NCBI GenBank assembly: GCA_017471925.1
Contig: JAFURM010000055.1
Coordinates: forward strand, 62,001 to 126,000
Origin: Bacteroides sp.
GTDB lineage: Bacteria > Bacteroidota > Bacteroidia > Bacteroidales > Bacteroidaceae
Direction: 5' to 3'
DNA length: 64,000 bases
The position numbers and the translations under genes were made by a program. Shown here one piece after another: positions 46,691-56,031 of this stretch (positions are counted from its first letter, which is position 1; every line of letters starts with the position of its first letter). The notes beneath the pieces were generated by a model. That model made no database searches. It was not told where the DNA came from and worked only from the letters and a program-made list of their open reading frames with translations.

Positions 46691-46742
46691 TATTGCGACA
46701 AACAATACTTGCGCGGTACTCAGGTGAATATAAACAACAGGC

Positions 46743-46862
46743 ATCTACACCAACGACAACTTCACGGCCGACGGCAACAGCGTAGACGCGAGCCTCTCCT
46801 TCGCCTCGTTTGCCGAAGTAAAGGCCGCCAGCAACTGGATGACCGGCAATTGGGTCAAGTGA
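46743..46862 (+). pseudogene. GC-rich C-terminal gene fragment
   Basis: The frame from 46743 reads IYTNDNFTADGNSVDASLSF, then SFAEVKAASNWMTGNWVK and a stop at 46860-46862. Codon use is GC-rich, unlike the AT-rich sequence just before it, and there is no start codon in phase. It looks like the last 39 codons of a surface protein cut off at its 5' end. The break falls at the edge of the AT-richer block. Parent family not recognised. Confidence 0.55.
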
Positions 46863-46877
46863 GGTTCAGGAAATAAG

Positions 46878-47942
46878 TCATAACTTGATATTAACCACCA
46901 TCTTCGGCTGCTTGGGGTCATTGGTAATCATGAGCAGGCGCAGGTGGCGGCGTTGTTTAGTGATGTTACGCTTGTCCACCGTAACGCGCAGACGGGTGCT
47001 CTCACCCGGTTGCAGCACGCTCTTCTTCAGGCTGACGCCCACAGCACGATGGAACACCTGCAACTTATTGATTTGAAGGGGCGAGCGTCCGGTATTGGTC
47101 AGTATGATGTCCTGCCGGGCCTTGTTCTTTTTGGCCAGTGCGACGCTCATGTCCACATCCTTCATGGAGAGGGAGACAGCCGGTGCATTCAGGCGTTCAT
47201 TCTCCGTCAGACCCGAGAAGTCGGGCAACAGCACGGCCGACAGCGGCAACTCATTCTCCTCGCCCACCTTATCGCCCGTGAAGCGCGAAAGGTAGACGGA
47301 AGATTGCGTCAGGCCGAAGTCCGTCAGACGGTCGGTGTTCAGAGTCAGCGTGATGACTCCCTTTTCGCCCTGTTGCAACACCTGCGGTTCACTCTTCATC
47401 TCCACATAGAACGGCATGTGCATCAGCACCGGTTCATAGGGCTGTCCCGACATGTTGGCCACGCCCACCTGCAAGACGGGACGCTCGCCACGCTGCACGT
47501 CGGGAAACTCTATCTCATTCCGGTCTAACCGGATGCCGCCTATCTCATAGGGATGGGTCTTGCTGAAGTCCTTGATTTCACGCACCACCTCACCGCTTAT
47601 CTTCAAGTAGATGGGATGGGTGGCTGCATTAGTGAAGATGGTCACCGACTTCTGGAAGTGTCCCAGTGCCTCGGCATCAAAGGTTACGCTGAGCGTCCCT
47701 TTCTCTCCCGGTGCAATGGGGTCTTGCGTCCATTGGACGGCCGTACAGGCACAGTCTGGCTCCACATCACTCATCACTAACGGACGGTCGCCCGTATTGG
47801 TCACGACAAAGTTGGCCGTCACGGGATGCTTCCACTCAATCTGTCCGAAGCTGTAGTTCTCGGTATTGGCACTGAAGCGTGCCTGCGCCATGGCCGCACC
47901 TACGGCCGACAGCATATATAGGGTAACGATAGTCCTCTTCAT
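46878..47942 (-). CDS. DUF1573-type immunoglobulin-fold protein
   Basis: 354 residues. After a signal peptide (MKRTIVTLYMLSAVGAAMAQ) comes the DUF1573 pattern: YSFGQIEWKHPVTANFVVTNTGDRPLVMSDVEPDCACTAVQW, with the conserved CAC. Further HYDIN/ASPM-like beta domains follow (PAVSLSMKDVDMSVALAKKN, LTNTGRSPLQINKLQVF). The family sits in the periplasm or outer membrane; function unknown. It is downstream of the macroglobulin-like gene but has its own promoter. Confidence 0.8.
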   Translation of the reverse strand: MKRTIVTLYMLSAVGAAMAQARFSANTENYSFGQIEWKHPVTANFVVTNTGDRPLVMSDVEPDCACTAVQWTQDPIAPGEKGTLSVTFDAEALGHFQKSVTIFTNAATHPIYLKISGEVVREIKDFSKTHPYEIGGIRLDRNEIEFPDVQRGERPVLQVGVANMSGQPYEPVLMHMPFYVEMKSEPQVLQQGEKGVITLTLNTDRLTDFGLTQSSVYLSRFTGDKVGEENELPLSAVLLPDFSGLTENERLNAPAVSLSMKDVDMSVALAKKNKARQDIILTNTGRSPLQINKLQVFHRAVGVSLKKSVLQPGESTRLRVTVDKRNITKQRRHLRLLMITNDPKQPKMVVNIKL

Positions 47943-47975
47943 TCTCTTCTTCTGGGTATTTCAAGTTTGTTGCGG

Positions 47976-48011
47976 CAAAAGTAACTCTTTTAGCCGAGAG
48001 TTGCAAAGATA
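47976..48011 (-). promoter_or_regulatory. Two possible -7 boxes upstream of the DUF1573 gene
   Basis: Minus-strand TATCTTTG (48004-48011) and TACTTTTG (47976-47983) both match TAnnTTTG in the 141-bp gap after the macroglobulin-like gene. Confidence 0.45.
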
Positions 48012-48083
48012 GCGGAGGAAACTCTGCATCAATAGGGGTTCCCGCCACTGCCAAGAAGTCTGTTGCCTTGAATGGACGGCCGC

Positions 48084-51000
48084 TTACTCCACCACCAGCG
48101 TTCCGTCCGTTGAATGGCCGGCATAGGCAGGAGCATAGGCCGACTGCAGGGTGGCGACACCGCTCTCATAGGTGCCCTTGAGCGAAACGCGGCTGCTGTA
48201 CTCCAGCACATAGACGCCGGCCCCCAAAGCATCAAAGAAGAAGTTGGTAGAGGCATCTTCCGGTTCCACATAGTAACCTATTCCCCTTGACCAGCGATAG
48301 CCGGAGAGTTGCCCCACGGGGTCGAGGCAAGCGGCACGACGATCCTTCAGACAAACGAAGTCGATGGCACGTTCCACGTTCAGCACCAGACGGCAGACCA
48401 CCTTGTCGCCTACCCGGACGGGAGCGGCTACGCTCAGGGGTTGCAGGCTTCTGACGCCCCGTTCATCAAGGCGTTCCACATAGAGCTGCTTCTCCACCCG
48501 CAGACCGTTTCCCCCACTGTGAACCTCGGTTATGGGCGTAAGGTATTGGGCATAGACGGCTCCCCAAGAGAGGCCCTCGTCATGTTTCTCTACCGTCATA
48601 CGGCTAACCTTCAGCGCGGCATCCCCCTCCGTGAAAGCAGCCTTCACATAGTTCACGCCGGGCAAGGCCTCCGAAGCGGTTGTCTTCAGCACCCTGCGTC
48701 CCAGCTTGATGTCTACGTCACCCTCGTGCGCCAGCCACTCCTCGCCACGACACAGCAGGGCATAGACAGCATCGGCCGTGGCCACAGGAGAGTCCCAGGA
48801 AGTGGTCTGCTTCTGCATCAGCAGCCACACCTTCATCTCTTCCAGCAGACGGTCGTTCTCCTCACCACCAGCCATGGCCAGTGCTTCCATTGCCGAGACA
48901 TGGATAGGGATGGGCATCATCCCCCAACGGTAGGGTGTATCCAGGAAGGCGAAGTGTGCCCCTTGTCCATCCTCCTGCACCAGATGTTCACGCAATGAGT
49001 TCAGGAACTTCTCGGCCTGTCCGATACGGCCGGCCTTCAGCAAGACCACGGCACACGTCGCTATCTCTTGTATGGAAGCTGTCGGCAACACTTTCTCCAC
49101 CCTGTTCAGGAAGAAGTCGTAGGCTTTGCTACACTCATCGGGCACCTTACCGCCATCCAAAGCAACCAGATAGAGGTAGTCCAGAATCAAGCCGGAGGGG
49201 ATATATTCCTTTTGCTCTTTCTCTTCGGCCCGAAGTATCTGCTGATAATCCTCAACGGCTTTCCGGTGCAGCCAGTTCATGCCCTTACGCTCCATGTCAA
49301 GCGCCTCGGCAGGCAATGAGCAAGCGGTCAGCTGGTGATAACGCAACAGAAGTGCCATGATATAGGTTGTGACGGAATAACTGCCGTCCATACCTTTATA
49401 CCAGCTCCAGGAACCATCTGAACGTTGCAGTTGCTTCAGCTTGTTAAGGGCCGAATAGGTGCGGTCGGTCAGGCGGTTGCTATCGAACAGGTTGATGACG
49501 GCAGTCCGCCTGTCGGCATCTGTCACAGCGTCCAATAGCCAGGGGGACTCTTCCAAGAGCATCTCCTTCAATTCTTCATTTTGCTGCAGAGGGGCGGCAA
49601 AGACACTCTTCTTTTCAGCAGCGGCCAGCAGTTTCCATGCCTCTACCATCTGCTTGATGCGTGGCTGACTGTTGGCCACATGACCGGCCAGGGCATTGGC
49701 ACAGAAGGCCGTAGCCCAGGAGATGGCATTGTCGTTCGTCGGGGCTGTAAGGTCAGGCAGCGACAAGAGAGCCTCCCAGGCAGGATTGCCCGTGAACTCC
49801 ACCGTAAGACGGCGTTGTGTAGCCTGACGGTTGTTGCGGTTGAAAAGGGTGTCCAAGGTATAGGTGTACTTACCGGCTTCACGGAGAGAGATGGGGAGTG
49901 TCTCCGTAAGCCACATACGGTTGTCGAGCACCGGAAGCAGATGTTGTTCGCCATCGCTGAAGGTATCGCCATCAGCCACCATACGTACACCCAGCAGGTC
50001 ATGCTTTCCGTCTACGGTGATGTCCGGCGTGAAACTGACGGCCATCGTAGCTCCGGCCTCAAGGGCAAACTGTTGCTTGCGGGTAAGTATACGCTTCTCC
50101 GTCAGGGGGTCAAAGAGTGTCAGATGGGCCGTTCCCTGTATCGGTCGGTCCGAAAGATTGGCTATCATGGCTGAGAGCTGCACCTTGTCACCCGTGCGGA
50201 AGAAGCGCGGCAGTTGGGGAGTCAGCATAAACTCTTTGGAGGTGGTGACTGTAGCATCCAGGCGTCCGGTCTCCATCTGTCGGGTGTGGGCATAGGCCCG
50301 GAAGTTCCATTGGGTCAGGCTCTGGGGCATGGTGAAACTGAAGACCACCCCACCCTGCTCGTCGGTGCGCAACTGAGGATAGAAGAAGGCTGTCTCGGAA
50401 AAGTTGGTGCGCAGCTGACCTACGGATTCCGCAACAGCCTCCCCACTCTCCTCCTCTTCCATGCCGTTCTCTGTAATCGCCGCTTGGGCAGATACTGTCC
50501 GACTGGCCATCGGGAACGTACCTTTGGCCGCCCTCATTGGAGAAGCTGTAAGGTCATAGTCTGCAATTTCAAATATCGCGTTAAGCCCTGACCAGGGGGA
50601 ATGGAAATGGTCGTACAACCAATAGAATTCTTTCAACTTCTTCAACGGGAAGAAGACTCTGAAGTACTGCTTCTCCTGCCGGCTCCAATGTTTGTCTGGG
50701 ACAAAGCGGGGACGCCAGGTATAGAGTTTCAGCTGTTGATGGGTACGGTATATCGCATCCAACGAGGCGTCATACATGGTGGCCAGCAATTCGGCTACAG
50801 CAGGACGGTTCTGCATGTCCTTCACCACCAACCGCCACTCCTCCTGCTGTCCCGGTTGCAAACGGTCGCGAAAGGCCTCCCACTTCATGTCCAACGTCTG
50901 TTGGAGCTGGGGACGCGTCATGCGTATCACGGCTTCATGCTCCTCTCCTTCCTTGACGAAGACCAGCAGCAGAAGAGCCTCATCGCCATACTCTTCCCTA

Positions 51001-53834
51001 TAGGGAATCTCCAGCCGTGTAAGGGTATTGTTCAACCGGAGTACCCGATTTTCCACACGCTCGCCACCGGCAAACAGATGCCACATGACATAGGTATCTT
51101 CATGGGAAACACCGTAGAAGATGGTAGCCGGCCGCCCGACATCAAAGCTATCGTTTTCCACATGGCAAAGGAAAGGACGGAAGGTAGAGAGATGTTGGTC
51201 GGCCTTGGAGAAGAGCAGGAAGCGATGACCCTCCTCTGAAAGTTCGGCCTCATCATGTCCCAACGTGTCACATGCGGAGAAGCGCACAACATATTCTCCG
51301 GAGGGAAGTGCACACCAGTCATGAAACTTCGTTGGAAGGTTCGGGGTGAAAGTACCCTCCATGACCAGCTCTTCCTGGGGATGGTCCGTGGCATTCTTCC
51401 CATCGTTCTCTATATGATAGAGTCGGTAGGTGACCGTCACTCCATCAGGCTGTTCTCCATTGGCATTCTTCACGCATAGAGTAAATTCCGGTATCTCCTC
51501 CTTGCAGTAGTGAGATGCCATATTGTCTGTCATAGAGAAAGCCCGTTCGCCGGCTTGGACGGTCATTTCGCTTGTACGGGTCTCTCCGGTCTCACTGGTC
51601 ACCACGGCCTCTACCGTAAACCATGTCCTCCAATCTTCCTGCTGAGACTGTAAGGAAAGAGGCAAGGCAAAGTTCCCCTGCTCATCAGTCATCACCGTGT
51701 CCGTCAGAAGCGATGTTGCCTGACTATACCGGTAAGCACTCTCACTCACCCGGCAGGCTACGGGTACGTGTTGCACACTCATACCGTTGTAAGCCTTGAC
51801 ATGGCCACGCAACGTCACCTGCTCACCCAATTTGTAAGCTGTAGTGAGCGGATGGAAAACGACTTCAAACGTCGGCCGTTTGTAGGCCTCCACCCGGAAA
51901 TCCACCCGGGATGAACGATTCTCCAACACATAGATTCGGAAACGGCCGTTCAGGCAGGAGGAAGGCAATACGAACTCAGCCGTAAAGGAACCGAAGTCGT
52001 TAGTAGTCACCGTCTGGCGGGATATCTCCTTGTTTCCAGCATCCTGCATCACCAAGACATAGCTGGCCTGCTCCAACACCTGAGCCTCATCTCCCTTCTG
52101 ACGATAGGCCACCCCCTTCAGAAAGACAGTCTGCCCCGGACGATAGAGCGAGCGGTCAGTGAGCAGGGTCAGACGCTCTGTAGGTTTCTCCTCTGATACG
52201 CCTCTACTCCACACCAAATAGTCACGCTGAAGCGGCATGGCCATGTCCTGTCCTTTCCTCACCGCGTAAGAGGTGTAGTCCTTGTCTAACGACACCACAA
52301 TCCGGCCCCCGGCATCGCTCATCCCTACTTTCTCCGGCTTCTGATGTTTGTCATAGAAAAAGAGGGAAGCGCCCTCCACCGGATGCCCCGTGAGAGCATC
52401 CAGGATGGTAAACTCCTGTCGTTTGCCCGTCAACAGTTTCAGCACCTTGAAGCGTGTGGAAGCGAGGAATACGTTTTTACTCTCCCCTTTCACCCGGTCA
52501 GGCTGCAGGCGCAAGAGAAAAATCCCCGTCTCTTCGGGCACTTGGAAATGCAGGGTCGTATCGTTTGGGATATATGGCAGATTCTCATCGACCACGCCTA
52601 TACGCGATTGGGGCACTAACGGATAGTGGGTCTTGGAAAGGAGACGGCCATGCTTCTTCAGATAGGCTTCATCCGAAACGTCATGAGTCACGGGGAAACA
52701 GGCCTCATCTATGGCATAGAGCTGCAGGGTAAATCCCTTCAGGTTCTTGTATTTCACCTCCATCTCCACTGTTGTACCGGGATAAGCAAAATTGCATACC
52801 CGTACCTCCAACGAGGGATGCAGTATGCTGCTGCGCAGGTTTTTCAATAGGTTTATCCTCTTGAAGGATGGATAGCGCCTGATAGCCTCTCCGCAGAGGC
52901 GCAGAGCCAAAGCCGGCTGTTCATTCTCTTTCAGGTACTTTATCTTACTTATATAGACCTCCGCACACATGGGCCGATGACCATAGCGGGCTATCAGGTT
53001 GTCCAGTTCTTTCAGATAGGGATGGTCTGCCTGTGCTTCTTCCTCTTCTTCCATAAATTTCCAGTCTATATAGGGTATCGAAGAGAGAATCACAGCATCT
53101 TCCATGCCCGGTCGGTTGCTGTAACGGGTTATCCGCTCCTCATATAGCCCGGCAATACGTTCCTTAAAGGACTTTTCATCCTCAACGGGTTCCAAGCGAT
53201 GATAGGAATTGATGGCCTGCGATACCAACAGGTGATAGAGGTCGTGGCCATAGTAGGCACTGCCCTCCTCCTGTTCCACGAAGGGGATATAGCCGTGCGA
53301 AGGGGTCTTCATCAGCAGGTCGTCCGCTTGCAGTGAGGCTCCACAATGTTCGTCAATCTTGGCTATAAACATCTGCAGGTCCCACTCACGAAGGTCATCG
53401 GGGCGTTCATCGGTTTGAATAGGCGTCCGTTTTCGTAGTTCCCACAAGTTGTTCGCCATGAAGTCGGTATATTCGTCCAGCAACAAAGAGTGCAAAATGG
53501 CCTTCTCCACGGGACGTTCCTCACGTGCTGCCCATTCTTCCAGTTCCTTCAGATGGGTGTAGAAAAGTTCTGGTTCCAGATGTTCCCTGAACTTGTGGTA
53601 ACAGAGTGTTGCCTTCAGCAACTGTCCGACATGGCGTTCCTTCTCGGCCTTCCGGATTATCTTTTGAGTTGTTCTCGCGGCTGTACGAGGAGTGTTGTCC
53701 ATTAAGGCTATTTCCACTGATTGCCACAGGGCTTCATAGTTCTTTTCCGGCTCCTTCTGCGCATAAAGGTTAACGGTTTTAATCATGGTCACCATCAATA
53801 AAAGAATATTAAAAAGCTGTCGGTTAATTCTCAT
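48084..53834 (-). CDS. Giant alpha-2-macroglobulin/MG2-type protein without thioester
   Basis: 1,916 residues from the ATG at 53834 (MRINRQLFNILLLMVTMIKT signal region). The N-terminal third is helical. An MG2 domain follows (DRSLYRPGQTVFLKGVAY and DFGSFTAEFVLPSSCLNGRF, about 590-670), then bait-like and A2M domains (AFFYPQLRTDEQGGVVFSFTMPQSLTQWNFRAYAHT, about 1,165). Last come an alpha-toroid (LQRSDGSWSWYKGMDGSYSV) and a receptor-like end. The toroid region where CxEQ is expected reads LTAPTNDNAISWATAFCANALA, so no thioester can form. Bacterial relatives trap proteases in the periplasm; this one would have to act without covalent linkage. Confidence 0.88.
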   Translation of the reverse strand: MRINRQLFNILLLMVTMIKTVNLYAQKEPEKNYEALWQSVEIALMDNTPRTAARTTQKIIRKAEKERHVGQLLKATLCYHKFREHLEPELFYTHLKELEEWAAREERPVEKAILHSLLLDEYTDFMANNLWELRKRTPIQTDERPDDLREWDLQMFIAKIDEHCGASLQADDLLMKTPSHGYIPFVEQEEGSAYYGHDLYHLLVSQAINSYHRLEPVEDEKSFKERIAGLYEERITRYSNRPGMEDAVILSSIPYIDWKFMEEEEEAQADHPYLKELDNLIARYGHRPMCAEVYISKIKYLKENEQPALALRLCGEAIRRYPSFKRINLLKNLRSSILHPSLEVRVCNFAYPGTTVEMEVKYKNLKGFTLQLYAIDEACFPVTHDVSDEAYLKKHGRLLSKTHYPLVPQSRIGVVDENLPYIPNDTTLHFQVPEETGIFLLRLQPDRVKGESKNVFLASTRFKVLKLLTGKRQEFTILDALTGHPVEGASLFFYDKHQKPEKVGMSDAGGRIVVSLDKDYTSYAVRKGQDMAMPLQRDYLVWSRGVSEEKPTERLTLLTDRSLYRPGQTVFLKGVAYRQKGDEAQVLEQASYVLVMQDAGNKEISRQTVTTNDFGSFTAEFVLPSSCLNGRFRIYVLENRSSRVDFRVEAYKRPTFEVVFHPLTTAYKLGEQVTLRGHVKAYNGMSVQHVPVACRVSESAYRYSQATSLLTDTVMTDEQGNFALPLSLQSQQEDWRTWFTVEAVVTSETGETRTSEMTVQAGERAFSMTDNMASHYCKEEIPEFTLCVKNANGEQPDGVTVTYRLYHIENDGKNATDHPQEELVMEGTFTPNLPTKFHDWCALPSGEYVVRFSACDTLGHDEAELSEEGHRFLLFSKADQHLSTFRPFLCHVENDSFDVGRPATIFYGVSHEDTYVMWHLFAGGERVENRVLRLNNTLTRLEIPYREEYGDEALLLLVFVKEGEEHEAVIRMTRPQLQQTLDMKWEAFRDRLQPGQQEEWRLVVKDMQNRPAVAELLATMYDASLDAIYRTHQQLKLYTWRPRFVPDKHWSRQEKQYFRVFFPLKKLKEFYWLYDHFHSPWSGLNAIFEIADYDLTASPMRAAKGTFPMASRTVSAQAAITENGMEEEESGEAVAESVGQLRTNFSETAFFYPQLRTDEQGGVVFSFTMPQSLTQWNFRAYAHTRQMETGRLDATVTTSKEFMLTPQLPRFFRTGDKVQLSAMIANLSDRPIQGTAHLTLFDPLTEKRILTRKQQFALEAGATMAVSFTPDITVDGKHDLLGVRMVADGDTFSDGEQHLLPVLDNRMWLTETLPISLREAGKYTYTLDTLFNRNNRQATQRRLTVEFTGNPAWEALLSLPDLTAPTNDNAISWATAFCANALAGHVANSQPRIKQMVEAWKLLAAAEKKSVFAAPLQQNEELKEMLLEESPWLLDAVTDADRRTAVINLFDSNRLTDRTYSALNKLKQLQRSDGSWSWYKGMDGSYSVTTYIMALLLRYHQLTACSLPAEALDMERKGMNWLHRKAVEDYQQILRAEEKEQKEYIPSGLILDYLYLVALDGGKVPDECSKAYDFFLNRVEKVLPTASIQEIATCAVVLLKAGRIGQAEKFLNSLREHLVQEDGQGAHFAFLDTPYRWGMMPIPIHVSAMEALAMAGGEENDRLLEEMKVWLLMQKQTTSWDSPVATADAVYALLCRGEEWLAHEGDVDIKLGRRVLKTTASEALPGVNYVKAAFTEGDAALKVSRMTVEKHDEGLSWGAVYAQYLTPITEVHSGGNGLRVEKQLYVERLDERGVRSLQPLSVAAPVRVGDKVVCRLVLNVERAIDFVCLKDRRAACLDPVGQLSGYRWSRGIGYYVEPEDASTNFFFDALGAGVYVLEYSSRVSLKGTYESGVATLQSAYAPAYAGHSTDGTLVVE

Positions 53835-53862
53835 AATCGTTCTGTTTGAGAGAAATATCAAA

Positions 53863-53870
53863 CAAATATA
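53863..53870 (-). promoter_or_regulatory. -7 box TATATTTG for the macroglobulin-like gene
   Basis: Minus-strand TATATTTG, 29 bp before the ATG at 53834, in the 107-bp gap after the regulator gene. Confidence 0.5.
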
Positions 53871-53941
53871 TGAATTATATTAAGAACTCCACCCTAATTC
53901 GCATTATTTATGAAAAAGCTGACAGGTTGGTGGAAGAGTCT

Positions 53942-55771
53942 TCAGATGCTCTTCAGCAGATTGCGCAGTTTGCCTTTTTCGTATTTCTCGCCCATCTTTG
54001 TCAGGATGCCGCGCTCGTCACGATAGACGATGGGGCGGGAATACTCCATGAGATAGGCGATGTGACTCACCGGGACATCAAGCAGCAACAGTATGCAAAG
54101 GTGCATCTCACGGTCGGTAAGTCCATAGTGGTCGGCAAGCCGCGTGAGGATGTTGTTGCGGCAGGCATTCACGCCCTCGGCCAGTGTCTGCCAGTCGGTC
54201 TCGTCCATCCGGCTGTCACTCGCTTCCTTCCAACGGCAGTCGGCAATGATAAGTTGCATTTTGGTATAGGCCGGTGAATGTTCCAGGGCCTCCTTGGCCA
54301 ATAACGCACGGGCCTGATGGGCCATGTCCAACCTGGAGGAAAGAGCCTGACGGGCACTCTCCACTTGGGCATCACGCTCCGCCAACTGCGCCTGCAGTAG
54401 GGTTATCTCACGTTCCTTCTGTTGCAGACTCTCCTGCAGGGTGTCATAATAAAGCCTTGCTTGTCCCTGCTGTTCCAACAGCAAAGCCCGCTGACGATGG
54501 TATTTGTAGCGATAAAAGAGACGCAGCAGGGAGAGCACCAACAGACTGAACAACACAATCCCCACAATGGCATACTTGTAGCGAATCAGGAAGCCTTCGT
54601 AATTCTGTTTCTGCCGTTCCTTCAGGAAAGCCTCTTCCACTGCCGCCACTTGATAGTTCTGTCCGTTCGAATAGGAGCCTTTTTTGTAGATACGCACCCC
54701 TTTTATCCGCCAGTCAGGACCGCCATAAAGCCGGTCAAAATAGACAGCCGCCGAATCATATTCTCCCAAAGCGACATAGGAGCGGGCCATCAGTTCAAGC
54801 AAACGCCCATGCTGCAATCCCAGTTGTTCGGCTTGCCTGCCACAGCGCAACGCCTCCTGCTTAGCACCTGCATCCCTGCAATAATTCAGATAAAGTTCTC
54901 CCTTCAACAAAGCAAAATGCGCCTCATAGTTTTCATTACCCGAAGCGCGGGCCAGTTCCAGCCCTTGAGTTGCCCGCTGCAACATCTCTGCTGAGTTCCA
55001 GGACCAGGCCAAACGCTGTTGCACCTCCTGCAGGGTATAAATGGCTTCCATCCAAAGGGTCGTATCGCCCAGTTCTTGAGCCAACTGTTCGACCAGATTG
55101 TAAAGGGAGTCACACTTGACATTGACCTCGGCATGCCCATACTCCTTAGCCATATATTTATAGCTTTGCACGAGCAACCTCTTGTCGCCCGTCTCGCGGG
55201 CACATTCGGCAGCCTGGAGAAAGTAGCGGACTGCCCCACTGGCACCATACCTGATGCGCTGTCTGAAGCCGGCAAGGAAATATACCCTCGCCTGCATAGA
55301 AGGAAGCTTCCGACGGTCGTAATAGGCCATTGCCACGTCAAGCAAGGAGTCCAACTCTGCATAAGCATCCGTAAAGTTTGGATAAGCATCTCCAATGCGA
55401 TAGATACAGTCCTTCACTTGGGCTTCGGCCAGCAACAAGGCTCTGTAAGCATGGTCAGCCTCATGATGCAAAGAGTCTTCGGGGAAACGGAGCAATGCAG
55501 TAATCAGGCTGTCCAAAGGGCTTCTTTGGGTGTACTTTATATGACGCCATTCAGGGGCATCTTCTTTCGCCGGGAGATTGTTCTTATGCAACACCCAGAC
55601 AAAGCTATCCTTCTTCTCTCCGGTGAAAAGGCTGTTCCACTGCAGATGCTCCTGTTGCAGCAACGAGTCAAGCTGTACCAGTCGGGACGGCATCACCGAT
55701 GGCGAATCGCTACAGCCCGGAATCAGAGCCAGCGCCACAAAAGCAATCAGAAGAATAAGGATTTTCCGCAT
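53942..55771 (-). CDS. Membrane-anchored TPR/HTH regulator (cassette 1)
   Basis: 609 residues from the ATG at 55771. The lipoprotein-type signal has ALIPGC (Cys about 20), then SRLVQLDSLLQQ. A long helical repeat region of TPR type follows (AYAELDSLLDVAMAYYD, AVRYFLQAAECARETGDKRLL, AEQLGLQHGRLLELMARSYVALGEYDSAAVYFDRLY). Next come one transmembrane helix (about 394-421, YAIVGIVLFSLLVLSLLRLF), a Gln/Glu-rich coiled coil and a C-terminal LuxR-like helix-turn-helix (about 545-605: LADHYGLTDREMHLCILLLLDVPVSHIAYLMEYSRPIVYRDERGIL). It has the shape of a one-protein receptor with an outside sensor and an inside DNA-binding end. It is divergent from the peptide/receptor operon and presumably controls it. 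Confidence 0.78.
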   Translation of the reverse strand: MRKILILLIAFVALALIPGCSDSPSVMPSRLVQLDSLLQQEHLQWNSLFTGEKKDSFVWVLHKNNLPAKEDAPEWRHIKYTQRSPLDSLITALLRFPEDSLHHEADHAYRALLLAEAQVKDCIYRIGDAYPNFTDAYAELDSLLDVAMAYYDRRKLPSMQARVYFLAGFRQRIRYGASGAVRYFLQAAECARETGDKRLLVQSYKYMAKEYGHAEVNVKCDSLYNLVEQLAQELGDTTLWMEAIYTLQEVQQRLAWSWNSAEMLQRATQGLELARASGNENYEAHFALLKGELYLNYCRDAGAKQEALRCGRQAEQLGLQHGRLLELMARSYVALGEYDSAAVYFDRLYGGPDWRIKGVRIYKKGSYSNGQNYQVAAVEEAFLKERQKQNYEGFLIRYKYAIVGIVLFSLLVLSLLRLFYRYKYHRQRALLLEQQGQARLYYDTLQESLQQKEREITLLQAQLAERDAQVESARQALSSRLDMAHQARALLAKEALEHSPAYTKMQLIIADCRWKEASDSRMDETDWQTLAEGVNACRNNILTRLADHYGLTDREMHLCILLLLDVPVSHIAYLMEYSRPIVYRDERGILTKMGEKYEKGKLRNLLKSI

Positions 55772-55900
55772 TTCTATCTCTTTTTCGTTGGGCAAAGATA
55801 ACGAGATTGGAGAGAATAAGCAAACAAAAGATTGCGATAAGAGTTTTTTCTACTGTTCACATACACTCACCACACTACATATCAGTCACTTACGACTTCA

Positions 55901-55949
55901 TTTTACAAGTGTAAAACGCTAAAAATCATTCATTTTACACTGCTGTAAC
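55901..55949. promoter_or_regulatory. Paired palindromic operators, cassette 1
   Basis: Site 1 is TTTTACAAGTGTAAAA (55901-55916), a perfect 16-bp palindrome. Site 2 is TTACA-CTGC-TGTAA (55935-55948), followed by C. The TTACA halves start 32 bp apart. Both sites recur before the receptor of cassette 2. They are the best candidates for binding by the HTH regulator. Confidence 0.65.
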
Positions 55950-55961
55950 TGATTCGCACAC

Positions 55962-55969
55962 TAACTTCG
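55962..55969 (+). promoter_or_regulatory. -7 box TAACTTCG, cassette 1
   Basis: One mismatch from TAnnTTTG. It starts exactly 13 bp after site 2, as TAACTTTG does in cassette 2, and lies 62 bp before the peptide ATG. Confidence 0.5.
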
Positions 55970-56031
55970 TGGCAGCATATTAAAATGGTACGGGCCTGAC
56001 TATTATTGTTTCATTTAAAAGATTTATCATT

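Larger units (their letters stand above)
55772..56031. other. Divergent promoter region of cassette 1
   Basis: The 260-bp gap between the regulator (minus) and the peptide gene (plus) holds two palindromes and a -7 box, entered separately. Otherwise it is AT-rich without a reading frame. Confidence 0.5.

Noticed and set aside
55901..55949. Palindromes considered as rho-independent terminator
   Set aside because: No G/C-rich stem or T tract; position before a -7 box and repetition in the second cassette fit operators better.
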